Below, one piece after another: positions 7,982 through 15,961 of a stretch of 64,000 nt of DNA (positions are counted from its first letter, which is position 1; the number at the start of each line of letters is the position of its first letter). Source of the DNA: Tsukamurella sp040611135 (lineage in GTDB: Bacteria > Actinomycetota > Actinomycetes > Mycobacteriales > Mycobacteriaceae); NCBI RefSeq assembly GCF_040611135.1, contig NZ_JBEXNL010000004.1:272523-336522 (forward strand), read 5' to 3'. A model generated the notes under the pieces. The model searched no databases. It saw only the letters and a list, made by a program, of their open reading frames with translations, and was not told the DNA's origin. The translations under genes were made by a program, and so were the position numbers.

Positions 7982-9532
7982 TCAGAACCCTCCCAGCGGC
8001 GCGGGCAGGCGCCGGGCGTCGAGCCCGGGGAAAGGGTCGTCGGCGCGGCGCCAGGCGCGCGCCAGCGCGACGGCGCGGGCCTCGTCTCCGCGTTCGGCGG
8101 CCTCGGCGATCTCCCGCAGGGCGTGGGCGTGCTTGTAGGCGCGGTCGCGGGCGTAGCCGGCGGCGGTGTCCTTGGAGACCATGAACGGCCAGTCCGACTG
8201 CAGGCACATCAGCGCCTCCTGCAGCACCTGGTCGCTCACGATGTCGCGGGTCCGCCCGGCCCGCTTGTCGAGGACGCGAAGCACCGTCGTGGTGATCTCC
8301 TCGTTGAGCTCGACGAACTCGCGCACCTGCGGGCCGTCCCACACGTGCCAGTCCTTGCCCGAGCCCCACGAGCTGGCCGGGATCTCGCGCGGCGCGCCCA
8401 CGTATCCGGCCTCCGCGGCGGAGCGCAGCGTGCCCACCCGGACACCGGCTTCGGGGAGGGCGCGCAACACGCGCTCGAGCCAGATCGGGCCCTCGTACCA
8501 CCAGTGCCCGAAGAGCTCCGTGTCGAATGCGGCCACCACCAGGGCGTCCCGGCCGATCCGCGCGCTCTCGGACCGCACGCGGGCCACGACGGTGTCGACG
8601 AAGTCGGCGACGTGCCGGTCGATCGCGGCGTCGGCCCGATCGGGATCGTAGGGCGCCTTGTCGGCCTCCGCGACGTTCTTGCCCGTCACCCGGCTCGGTT
8701 TGAGGCCCGTGGCGTGGTCGTGGGCGTAGAAGTCGCGGTAGGCGGCGTGCCCCGGGTAGCCGGACTTGGGTGACCACACGCGGTAGCTCACGGGCAGGTC
8801 GCGCCCGAAGGCGAGGACGGACGAGTCGCCGACGGGGCGCGCGAGTGCCGTGTCGCCGCCGAGCGTGGGGCCGTCCACCATGAAGTGCGTGACGCCCGCA
8901 GCCTCGTACCCGGTCTCCATGCCGGGCTTGTAGGCGCACTCCGGCGCCCAGATCCCGGTCAGCGCGGGGGAGCCGAGCCGGGCCCGGCCGTAGGCGAGGC
9001 CCTCCCGCAGCGACAGCTCCCGCAGCCGCGGGTGCAGCAGGGGCTGGAACGGGTGCGCCAGGGGCCCGCCCAGCAGTTCGACGGTGCCCGCGTCGGCCAG
9101 GCGCCGCAGGACCGGGGTGCCGCCGTGGCGCCAGCGGGTTTCGAAGAGCTCGAGGGCGTGCGCGGAGTTCCGGTGCTCGCGGGCGCCGAGTTCGGCCGAG
9201 GAGGGACGGCCCGAGAGCGCCGCCTCGTGCGCGCGGAGCTGCCAGTTGCCGAGGTAGTGGTGCATGGCCTCGAGGCAGTAGGGATCGTCGAGCTGCGCGG
9301 CGAGCACCGGGGTCACGCCGAGGGTGAGCTGGTCGGTACGCCCCTCGTCCGCGAGGCGGTCGAGCATCTCGGTCATCCGCAGGTACGACGCGGCCCAGGA
9401 CTGGTACAGCCATTCCTCGCCGACGGGCCACGCGCCGTGGTGGGCGAGCCAGGGGAGGTGCGAGTGCAGGACGAACGCGATCATGCCGGGCTCGCGGCCG
9501 GCCACCGTCGGGCTGCCCGACGGTGCGCTCAC
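7982..9532 (-). CDS. GH57 family glucan enzyme (probable branching enzyme)
   Basis: A 516-residue GH57 protein. The early motif AFVLHSHLPWLAHHG holds the conserved His pair. The nucleophile region is GIWAPECAYKPGMETGYEAA (Glu) and the acid/base region is VAAFDTELFGHWWYEGPIWL (Asp). The C-terminal helical part resembles DUF1957 seen in GH57 branching enzymes. In Mycobacteriales the homologue (Rv3031) is thought to introduce branches in methylglucose lipopolysaccharide. It starts with GTG at 9532, overlapping the upstream methyltransferase stop in GTGA, so translation is probably coupled. A strong hairpin, 9503-9525, lies within its first ten codons. Confidence 0.88.
   Translation of the reverse strand: MSAPSGSPTVAGREPGMIAFVLHSHLPWLAHHGAWPVGEEWLYQSWAASYLRMTEMLDRLADEGRTDQLTLGVTPVLAAQLDDPYCLEAMHHYLGNWQLRAHEAALSGRPSSAELGAREHRNSAHALELFETRWRHGGTPVLRRLADAGTVELLGGPLAHPFQPLLHPRLRELSLREGLAYGRARLGSPALTGIWAPECAYKPGMETGYEAAGVTHFMVDGPTLGGDTALARPVGDSSVLAFGRDLPVSYRVWSPKSGYPGHAAYRDFYAHDHATGLKPSRVTGKNVAEADKAPYDPDRADAAIDRHVADFVDTVVARVRSESARIGRDALVVAAFDTELFGHWWYEGPIWLERVLRALPEAGVRVGTLRSAAEAGYVGAPREIPASSWGSGKDWHVWDGPQVREFVELNEEITTTVLRVLDKRAGRTRDIVSDQVLQEALMCLQSDWPFMVSKDTAAGYARDRAYKHAHALREIAEAAERGDEARAVALARAWRRADDPFPGLDARRLPAPLGGF
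9503..9525 (-). promoter_or_regulatory. Hairpin just inside the GH57 start
   Basis: CACCGTCGGG, a CTG loop, then CCCGACGGTG form a perfect 10-bp stem. In the minus-strand mRNA it occupies roughly codons 3-10 of the GH57 gene, close to the GTGA junction. It may tune translational coupling. It also contains a copy of the recurrent word GCCCGACGGTGC (9515-9526), so it could merely be two copies of that word in opposite orientation. Confidence 0.4.
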
Positions 9533-10275
9533 GCTCCGGGCTTCCGGGCGTAGAAGAACAGGTCGAGACTGTCGGGCTCGTCGGAGCGCAGGTCGAAGTC
9601 CTGGGCCGCGACGGCCGCGACGTCGTTCGAGAGTTCCGCCGGCCAGGGCTCGCCGGCGAGCGACCGCTCGATCTGCGCGTCGATGAAGCTGCCGCCGTGG
9701 CGGCGGTCCAGCTCGGCCAGGCGGGCGCCGTGGTAGACGCCGAGCTTCTCGGTCACCTCGAACCCGGCCTCCTCGAGCAACTCGACGAGCTCGGCGGAGT
9801 TGAGCTCGCGGGTGTGGAACGGGTTGAGCGGGGTGTCGCGGCCGGGGGAGAAGGTGACCCGGTTGGGCGTGGAGATGGCCAGCTCGCCGCCGGGGCGCAG
9901 GATCCGCGCGACCTCGCGGAGGAACTGGGGCTGATCCCAGAGATGCTCGATCACCTGGAAGTTGACGACGGCGTCCACCGAGGCGTCGTCCAGCGGGAGC
10001 TCGGCGAGGTTGCCGTGCAGCATGGTCACCGTCGGATAGGCGGCGCGGACGTGCGCGACCGCCGACTCGTCGTAGTCCAGCGCGGTGACGCTCGCGCCGC
10101 CGTCGGCGAGCATGGCGGCGCCGTAGCCCTCGCCGCTGCCGGCCTCGAAGACCGACTTCCCGGCGTAACGGTCGACGATCGCGAGGTACGCGATCTCGTG
10201 CCGGCGGAACCAGTAGTTCTCCTCGGGGATCCCGGGGACGGTTCGCTCGCCGGTCAGGGGCAGCGGGTCACACAT
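9529..10275 (-). CDS. SAM-dependent methyltransferase of the methylglucose polysaccharide locus
   Basis: A 248-residue class I methyltransferase. The SAM-binding motif is VFEAGSGEGYGAAMLADGGA followed by VTALDYDESAVAHV; a later motif, VDAVVNFQVIEHLWDQPQF, fits a post-I acidic loop, and LRPGGELAISTPN is motif III. It heads the operon with the GH57 and GT4 genes. By analogy with Rv3030 it is proposed to methylate glucose units of the polysaccharide; the exact hydroxyl is not shown by the sequence. It is divergent from etfB, with a 206-base intergenic region that carries an inverted repeat at 10323-10340. Confidence 0.83.
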   Translation of the reverse strand: MCDPLPLTGERTVPGIPEENYWFRRHEIAYLAIVDRYAGKSVFEAGSGEGYGAAMLADGGASVTALDYDESAVAHVRAAYPTVTMLHGNLAELPLDDASVDAVVNFQVIEHLWDQPQFLREVARILRPGGELAISTPNRVTFSPGRDTPLNPFHTRELNSAELVELLEEAGFEVTEKLGVYHGARLAELDRRHGGSFIDAQIERSLAGEPWPAELSNDVAAVAAQDFDLRSDEPDSLDLFFYARKPGA

Positions 10276-10322
10276 TCTTCCCAGCCTAGTCGTCGCAGTG
10301 CCGTGGGCCAGCCCACATGGAC

Positions 10323-10340
10323 AGTTACTTCGCGGTAACT
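10323..10340. promoter_or_regulatory. Candidate operator between polysaccharide operon and etfBA
   Basis: AGTTAC-TTCGCG-GTAACT is a perfect 6-bp inverted repeat in the divergent intergenic region. A second hairpin, GTGGGC-CA-GCCCAC, lies near 10305. The site could serve a TetR-type acyl-CoA responsive regulator controlling etfBA, but no regulator is encoded nearby. The rest of the 206-base gap shows nothing else firm. Confidence 0.35.
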
Positions 10341-10481
10341 TACTCTGCAGTTAAACAGTGTTTCGAGGCGGTGCTACGTTCGAGTCGCTTCACTGTGGTG
10401 GGGCGGGATTTCCGTGTCCGCCCGGCAGTGTGAGAATGTGCCCTACGAGTATCCGATGATCCAGGAGGTCGACGAAGACCA

Positions 10482-11261
10482 ATGACGAACGTAGTCGTAC
10501 TGATCAAGCAGGTTCCCGACACGGGTTCCGAGCGCAAGCTCGCCGATGATTTCGCCCTCGACCGGTCGATCGACCCGTACTTGGACGAGATCAACGAGAA
10601 GGCCGTGGAGGAGGCGCTCCAGATCAAGGAGGCCAACGGCGGCGAGGTCACCGTGCTGACCGTCGGCCCCGCGAGCGCGACCGACGCGATCCGCAAGGCC
10701 CTGTCCATGGGCGCCGACAAGGCCGTCCACGTGCAGGACGACGCCATGCACGGCTCGGACGCCATTCAGACCTCGTGGGTCATCGCTCGCGCGCTGGGCA
10801 CCATCGAGGGCGTCGAGCTCGTCATCGCCGGCAACGAGGCCACCGACGGTCGCGTCGGCGCCGTGCCGGCCATCCTCGCGGAGTACCTGGGCCTGCCCCA
10901 GCTCACGCACATGCGCAAGCTCACCGTCGAGGGCGACTCGATCAAGGGCGAGCGCGAGACCGACGAGGGCATCTTCGAGCTCGAGGCGTCGCTGCCGGCC
11001 ATCGTGTCGGTCAACGAGAAGATCAACGAGCCGCGCTTCCCCTCCTTCAAGGGCATCATGGCCGCGAAGAAGAAGGAGATCAACGTGCTCTCCCTCGCGG
11101 AGATCGGCGTGGAGCTCGACGAGGTCGGCGCTGCGAACGCCGGCACCACGGTCTCGGGCGTGACGCCGAAGCCGGCCAAGCAGGCGGGCGAGAAGGTCGT
11201 CGACGAGGGTGACGGCGGCGGCAAGGTCGCGCAGTTCCTCATCGGCCAGAAGATCATCTAA
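10482..11261 (+). CDS. etfB: Electron transfer flavoprotein, beta subunit
   Basis: The 259-residue small ETF subunit, which with EtfA carries electrons from acyl-CoA dehydrogenases to the respiratory chain through ETF-quinone oxidoreductase. Family features are MTNVVVLIKQVPDTGSERKL at the N-terminus, the AMP-binding loop area LVIAGNEATDGRVGAVPAIL and the recognition-loop region HMRKLTVEGDSI with INEPRFPSFKGIMAAKKKEI. AGGAGG lies about a dozen bases before the ATG. It is followed 36 bases later by etfA. Linkage of etfBA to the polysaccharide operon and to acyltransferases is conserved in Mycobacteriales. Confidence 0.96.
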   Translation: MTNVVVLIKQVPDTGSERKLADDFALDRSIDPYLDEINEKAVEEALQIKEANGGEVTVLTVGPASATDAIRKALSMGADKAVHVQDDAMHGSDAIQTSWVIARALGTIEGVELVIAGNEATDGRVGAVPAILAEYLGLPQLTHMRKLTVEGDSIKGERETDEGIFELEASLPAIVSVNEKINEPRFPSFKGIMAAKKKEINVLSLAEIGVELDEVGAANAGTTVSGVTPKPAKQAGEKVVDEGDGGGKVAQFLIGQKII

Positions 11262-11297
11262 GTCCCTCGTCCCCCACTCTTAAGGAGAGAAGCCGTT

Positions 11298-12254
11298 ATG
11301 GCAGACGTACTCGTCCTCGTCGAGCAGGTCGACGGGAAGCTCAAGAAGGTCACGGCCGAGCTGCTGACCGCCGCCAAGGCCCTGGGTGAGCCGGCCGCCG
11401 TCGTCGTGGGTGCCCCCGGCACCACCGACGCGATCGCCGAGCAGCTCAAGGCCGCCGGTGCCGCCAAGATCTACCGCGCGGAGTCGGCCGAGGCCGACGC
11501 CTACCTGGTGACCCCGAAGGTCGGCGTGCTCGCCGAGCTCGCCGAGAGCCAGGGCGCGGCAGCGGTCCTCACCGCGGCCACGTTCGAGGGCAAGGAGGTG
11601 GCCGGTCGCGTCGCCGCGCGCCTCGGCTCCGGCCTGGTCGCCGACGTGATCGCCTTCGGTCCGGGTGGCGCCGCCACCCACTCGATCTTCGGTGGCGCGT
11701 TCACCGTCGACGCCACCGCCGGTGGCGACACCCCGGTCGCCTCGCTGCGCCCGGGTGCCATCGAGGCCGACGGTGTCGCCGGTGCCGGTGAGATCGTCGA
11801 CGTCGCGGTCCCGGCCGAGGCGGAGAACGCGGTGAAGATCACCGCGAAGCAGCCGATCCAGGGCGGCAACCGTCCGGAGCTCACCGAGGCGACGATCGTC
11901 GTCTCGGGTGGCCGTGGCGTGGGTTCGGCCGAGAAGTTCTCGGTCGTCGAGGAGCTCGCCGACTCGCTGGGTGCCGCTGTCGGCGCCTCGCGCGCCGCCG
12001 TCGACTCGGGCTTCTACCCGGGTCAGTTCCAGGTCGGCCAGACCGGCAAGACCGTGTCGCCGCAGCTGTACATCGCCCTGGGCATCTCGGGTGCCATCCA
12101 GCACCGCGCCGGCATGCAGACCAGCAAGACCATCGTGGCCGTCAACAAGGACGAAGAGGCCCCGATCTTCGAGATCGCCGACTACGGCATCGTGGGCGAC
12201 CTGTTCGACGTCGCCCCGCAGCTCACCGAGGCCGTCAAGGCGCACAAGGGCTGA
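11298..12254 (+). CDS. etfA: Electron transfer flavoprotein, alpha subunit
   Basis: A 318-residue FAD-binding ETF subunit. The C-terminal FAD domain is clear: GRGVGSAEKFSVVEELADSL, then SRAAVDSGFYPGQFQVGQTG, KTVSPQLYIALGISGAIQHR and AGMQTSKTIVAVNKDEEAPI with FEIADYGIVGDLF. The N-terminal domain pairs with EtfB. It is cotranscribed with etfB and has a good ribosome site (AAGGAGAGA). A long stem-loop directly downstream ends the transcript. Confidence 0.96.
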   Translation: MADVLVLVEQVDGKLKKVTAELLTAAKALGEPAAVVVGAPGTTDAIAEQLKAAGAAKIYRAESAEADAYLVTPKVGVLAELAESQGAAAVLTAATFEGKEVAGRVAARLGSGLVADVIAFGPGGAATHSIFGGAFTVDATAGGDTPVASLRPGAIEADGVAGAGEIVDVAVPAEAENAVKITAKQPIQGGNRPELTEATIVVSGGRGVGSAEKFSVVEELADSLGAAVGASRAAVDSGFYPGQFQVGQTGKTVSPQLYIALGISGAIQHRAGMQTSKTIVAVNKDEEAPIFEIADYGIVGDLFDVAPQLTEAVKAHKG

Positions 12255-12274
12255 GTCTCGCTCCACCCTTTCGA

Positions 12275-12308
12275 CGAGCCCCGTCCGGAACCTTCCGGGC
12301 GGGGCTCG
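12275..12308 (+). terminator. Strong stem-loop after etfBA
   Basis: CGAGCCCCG-T-CCGGAA-CC-TTCCGG-G-CGGGGCTCG forms a stem of about 16 pairs with one G-T wobble. There is no U-tract, as is common in actinobacteria. It lies about 20 bases after the etfA stop. Confidence 0.8.
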
Positions 12309-12413
12309 CTCGTGTTCGCCACCGTGGGGAGAGGACAGCGATTCCGCCCGTCGTACAGCCCGATGGGCGTGAAGAGTCCTGAACGACAACCACATACGCG
12401 GAGGAGAACAGTC

Positions 12414-13868
12414 ATGTCCGAGAACGCGAACTTCACGACATCCGATTCGGGTGCCCCGGCCGGCAGCGACGAGTACTCGTTGACGGTGGGCGGTGCCGGG
12501 ACGATCGCCCTGCACGACCACTACCTGATCGAGCAGATGGCGCAGTTCAACCGGGAGCGCATCCCCGAACGGCAGCCGCACGCGAAGGGCAGCGGCGCCT
12601 TCGGCACCTTCGAGACCACGGCCGATGTCTCCGAGTTCACCTGCGCCGCGGTGTTCGCGCCGGGCGCGAAGACGGAGATGATGGCCAGGTTCTCGACGGT
12701 GGCCGGAGAGCGCGGCAGCCCCGACACCTGGCGCGACCCGCGCGGCTTCGCGCTGAAGTTCTACACCTCCGAGGGGGTGTACGACATGGTCGGGAACAAC
12801 ACTCCCGTGTTCTTCATCAAGGACCCGATGAAGTTCCAGCACTTCATCCGGTCCCAGAAGCGCCGCGCGGACAGCAACCTCCGTGACCACGACATGCAGT
12901 GGGATTTCTGGACACTGTCCCCGGAATCCGCGCACCAGGTCACGTGGCTCATGGGTGATCGCGGGATCCCCGCGTCGTGGCGACACATGAACGGCTACAG
13001 CTCGCACACCTACCTGTGGGTCAATGCGGACGGCGTCAAGCACTGGGTGAAGTACCATTTCGTCTCCGACCAGGGCGTCGAGACGTTGACGCAGGACGAG
13101 GCGGATCGCCTGGCGGGTGCGGACGGCGACTTCCACGTACGGGATCTGTTCGACGCCATCGCCCGCGGGGACGGTCCCAGGTGGACGCTCAAGGTTCAGC
13201 TGATGCCCTTCGCGGACGCGGAGGGCTACCGGTTCAACCCGTTCGACCTGACGAAGGTGTGGCCGCACGCCGACTACCCGTTGCGCGAGGTGGGCCGGAT
13301 GACCCTGCACACCAACCCGACCGACAATCACAGCCAGATCGAGCAAGCCGCGTTCGAGCCCAGCAATGTGGTCCCGGGCATCGGATTCAGCCCGGACAGA
13401 ATGCTGCTCGGGCGCGTCTTCGCGTACGCGGACGCGCACCGGGCCCGGTTGGGTGTGAACTACAAGCAGATTCCGGTGAACAAGCCGCGCAACGAGGTCC
13501 GCAGTTACTCCAAGGACGGCGCGATGCGGATCGATCCCGTCCACGACCCGGTGTACGCGCCGAACTCGAAGGGCGGTCCGGTCGCCGACTACCCGGGGCC
13601 GCCCGAGCCGCAGTGGGCAGCCGACGGGGAGCTGATCCGGTCCGCGTACGTGGCGCACCTCGAGGACGACGACTGGTCCCAGGCCGGTGCGCTGGTGCGG
13701 GACGTGATGGACGACGGGCAGCGGGAGCGGCTGGTGTCCAACGTCTCCGGTCATCTTTTCGATGGAGTCACCGAGCCCGTCCTGGAGCGGGCCTTCGAGT
13801 ACTGGCGCAACATCGACGAGGGGATCGGGGAGCGGATCGAGCGGGCGGTCCGCGAGGAGCGCGGCTGA
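12414..13868 (+). CDS. Monofunctional haem catalase (small-subunit clade)
   Basis: A 484-residue catalase that converts hydrogen peroxide to water and oxygen. Catalytic His lies in RQPHAKGSGAFGTFE, the distal Asn in MVGNNTPVFFIKDPMKF, and the proximal Tyr ligand in RVFAYADAHRARLGVNYKQI. The block DMQWDFWTLSPESAHQVTWL and MNGYSSHTYLW are classical. Length fits the roughly 500-residue clade with no C-terminal flavodoxin-like domain. The residue pair before the catalytic His is QP where VV is more usual. Start 12414 has GGAGGAG at the right distance. A response regulator follows after 38 bases on the same strand. Confidence 0.95.
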   Translation: MSENANFTTSDSGAPAGSDEYSLTVGGAGTIALHDHYLIEQMAQFNRERIPERQPHAKGSGAFGTFETTADVSEFTCAAVFAPGAKTEMMARFSTVAGERGSPDTWRDPRGFALKFYTSEGVYDMVGNNTPVFFIKDPMKFQHFIRSQKRRADSNLRDHDMQWDFWTLSPESAHQVTWLMGDRGIPASWRHMNGYSSHTYLWVNADGVKHWVKYHFVSDQGVETLTQDEADRLAGADGDFHVRDLFDAIARGDGPRWTLKVQLMPFADAEGYRFNPFDLTKVWPHADYPLREVGRMTLHTNPTDNHSQIEQAAFEPSNVVPGIGFSPDRMLLGRVFAYADAHRARLGVNYKQIPVNKPRNEVRSYSKDGAMRIDPVHDPVYAPNSKGGPVADYPGPPEPQWAADGELIRSAYVAHLEDDDWSQAGALVRDVMDDGQRERLVSNVSGHLFDGVTEPVLERAFEYWRNIDEGIGERIERAVREERG

Positions 13869-13906
13869 ATCCGTCGGCGTGGCACATGCCGGTCTAGGAT
13901 CGGTCC

Positions 13907-14548
13907 GTGACCAGCAGCGTGTTGATCGTCGACGACCAGCGTCTGATCCGCGACGGCCTCACGATGCTGCTCACCGCGGCGCCCGACTTCAGCGTCGCGG
14001 GCGAGGCCACCAACGGCGACGAGGCCGCCCGCGCCTATCGCGAGCTCGCGCCGGACGTCGTGCTCATGGACCTGCGGATGCCCGGCGTCGACGGGGTCCG
14101 GGGCATCGAGCAGATCATCGCCGCCGACCCGGCCGCACGGATCGTGGTGCTGACGACCTTCGACGACGACGAGCACATGTACCCGGCTCTCGCCGCCGGC
14201 GCGGTCGGGTTCCTGGTCAAGGACATCGCCCCGGAGGCGCTTCTCGACGGCCTGCGGCGCGCGCTGGGCGGGGAGGTACCCATGTCGCCCGGCCCCGCGC
14301 GCCGGGTGCTCGACGATGCCCTCCGCGCCCGGTCGGCGTCCGCGGCGCCGGCGGCGCAACCCGCCGTGCCGTTCACCGATCGCGAGACCGAGGTGCTGGC
14401 GCTCGTCGCCGAGGGACTGGGCAACGCGGCCATCGCGCGCCGGTTGCACGTGGCCGAGTCGACCGTGAAGGCCCATATCGCGAATCTCCGGCAGAAGACC
14501 GGTGCCGGCTCGCGGGTCGAGCTGTCGCGCTTCGCCGCCCGGGGCTGA
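13907..14548 (+). CDS. NarL/FixJ-type response regulator
   Basis: A 213-residue two-domain regulator. The receiver has the acidic pair in SVLIVDDQRLIRDGL, phospho-acceptor Asp in PDVVLMDLRMPGVDG, the Thr switch in VVLTTFDDDEH and Lys in FLVKDIAPE. The C-terminal LuxR helix-turn-helix is FTDRETEVLALVAEGLGNAA followed by IARRLHVAESTVKAHIANLR. It starts with GTG. No kinase adjoins it directly; a histidine kinase of matching type (HisKA_3) lies at 15962-17077 on the opposite strand, with an Abi gene between. That kinase is a plausible partner, but the pairing is inferred. Confidence 0.9.
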   Translation: MTSSVLIVDDQRLIRDGLTMLLTAAPDFSVAGEATNGDEAARAYRELAPDVVLMDLRMPGVDGVRGIEQIIAADPAARIVVLTTFDDDEHMYPALAAGAVGFLVKDIAPEALLDGLRRALGGEVPMSPGPARRVLDDALRARSASAAPAAQPAVPFTDRETEVLALVAEGLGNAAIARRLHVAESTVKAHIANLRQKTGAGSRVELSRFAARG

Positions 14549-14627
14549 GGTCGACAGCGCGACCTCGCCGTGGGTCATGGGAGTCTCGTTGGGGGCAAGT
14601 CGCTAAGGACACCTCGAGGGGTATCTA

Positions 14628-15614
14628 TCAGCCCGGCGCGCCCGTGCCGTCCTGCAGCCCGCCCGAAAGTGCGTTTGGGACGCCCATTTCGGACGGGCGA
14701 CGGTGCGTGATCTTTGCGAACGAGGAGGTGACGAGGGTGTCAATCTCGTCGCGCCACGAGTTGCCGGGCGCGACAGCGTCGAGTAGGTACGCGGTGATGC
14801 AGATGGTGCCGTAGATGCGCTCGACCTGAGTCTGGTCCTCGGGCAGTCCGTCGAAGACGGGGAGGTGTCGGATTCGTTGTGAAGCGCCGATTGGTGGCAG
14901 TTGACGGTTCCATAGCCGTCCGTGGTGAGCGCAGATGTTCCGGACGACCGTCAGGTGTTCGAGCCAGTTGGCCAGCGGGGGATGCTTGGCCCACTTCTGC
15001 CGCGCGGTCTTCGAGGCGTCCGGACCGATGGTGACCCGGAACCAGTCGGCGATGGTTTTCTGGTCCGCGGAGCGCATTCCGGCGTACAGCTTGGACAGAT
15101 CAGAGAAGTCGAGGAGATCGGTGAGAACCCAGATCGGAATCTGTCCGCCGTAGGTGCTGTAGTGGTGATCGACGAACTCGTCACTGCCACGTGCCCGCCC
15201 GATTCGGCTCGTGACGGTTCTCCACCAGGCTGTGTGGTCGAATGCCGGTCGGAAGTTGTTGGCATCGGTGTGGGCCATGGGGCCGATCTCACCGAGCAGG
15301 TGGCCGATACGGCTGCGGGCAGCTACCTCGATTTGCTCGATACCGCTGAGAACGTCCGACTTGAGGTGGCGGTCGAAAGTGTACAGGTCTGTGATCTCGG
15401 CGAAGCTCGTGCCGGCGTTGAACTCGCTCAGTCGCCGAGTCTCACCAGTCGGGTCGGGCCGACGGTATGGGTACCAGTATCCGCTGAGCCGGTAGTATCC
15501 GACAGCCGCGAGCTGCTGTTTCGCAGTATCGGGGTCGGCGACTTCCATGCCACGGCTGCGGAGTAGCGCGATCTGCGCTTCGAGTGACAGCCACGGCTTA
15601 GGAGGGCGGGGCAT
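14628..15614 (-). CDS. Abi_2 (AbiD/AbiF) family HEPN protein
   Basis: A 328-residue abortive-infection type protein. The N-terminus has LRSRGMEVADPDTAKQQLAA then VGYYRLSGYWYPYRR, and the middle has LYTFDRHLKSDVLSGIEQIE; both are family hallmarks. The HEPN RNase motif R-x4-H is in LTVVRNICAHHGRLWNR. Such proteins are phage-defence toxins or RNA-controlled RNases. The gene lies between a response regulator and a histidine kinase that point toward it, suggesting insertion into that locus. A 347-base region upstream has no gene but holds a strong hairpin at 15641-15672, reminiscent of the structured RNAs known beside AbiF genes. Confidence 0.85.
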   Translation of the reverse strand: MPRPPKPWLSLEAQIALLRSRGMEVADPDTAKQQLAAVGYYRLSGYWYPYRRPDPTGETRRLSEFNAGTSFAEITDLYTFDRHLKSDVLSGIEQIEVAARSRIGHLLGEIGPMAHTDANNFRPAFDHTAWWRTVTSRIGRARGSDEFVDHHYSTYGGQIPIWVLTDLLDFSDLSKLYAGMRSADQKTIADWFRVTIGPDASKTARQKWAKHPPLANWLEHLTVVRNICAHHGRLWNRQLPPIGASQRIRHLPVFDGLPEDQTQVERIYGTICITAYLLDAVAPGNSWRDEIDTLVTSSFAKITHRRPSEMGVPNALSGGLQDGTGAPG

Positions 15615-15640
15615 GGCTCCGGACCTTACCGAAAGAGATC

Positions 15641-15672
15641 CGGCCCGCTCCCAGGAATCCTGGTGCGGGCCG
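15641..15672. ncRNA. Candidate structured RNA next to the Abi gene
   Basis: CGGCCCGC (15641-15648) pairs with GCGGGCCG (15665-15672), and inside it CCAGGA pairs with TCCTGG around a single A. The element begins 27 bases upstream of the Abi start. On the minus strand, CTAAACTAGACACAAT just upstream could hold a -10, placing the hairpin in the 5' leader; it is followed by TCTCTTT, like an attenuator. Direction and function are not determined. Confidence 0.4.
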
Positions 15673-15961
15673 AACGATTGTGTCTAGTTTAGCGCGTCCG
15701 GGATCGGTTCGGCAATCGGCACGGTACCTGGGACCACCGCCGAGGCAAGAACGCGCGTTCACGCGGGAGCAGTCGCGACGATATGGAGGTGCGAGCAGTA
15801 CCGATCGTTACACACATCGTAAACACACCTACTGACCGTGGCGCCCGCTTGACCTGCATGTACACGCCCAAGCGGAGACCTGCATGGTGCGAGCAGTCCG
15901 ACCTTGCCGTGACTGTTGACACCCGTTGCATGGGGCGAAGGCAGTGCGGGCCGACCCAGCG
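15673..15961. other. Intergenic stretch without a recognisable gene
   Basis: Together with the hairpin this makes a 347-base gap between the Abi gene and the histidine kinase stop. Short frames here do not look coding. The sequence is less GC-rich than its neighbours in places, for example GATCGTTACACACATCGTAA near 15802. No tRNA, repeat or known motif was seen. Confidence 0.6.

Noticed and set aside
11280..13754. Long minus-strand open frame (824 codons) opposite etfA and catalase
   Set aside because: Low-complexity Arg/Val/Gly/Asp sequence, opposite two clear genes. It is a GC-rich shadow frame.
15673..15961. Possible tRNA or attachment site beside the Abi gene
   Set aside because: No cloverleaf, no T-loop sequence and no direct repeat matching the other side of the Abi gene was found.
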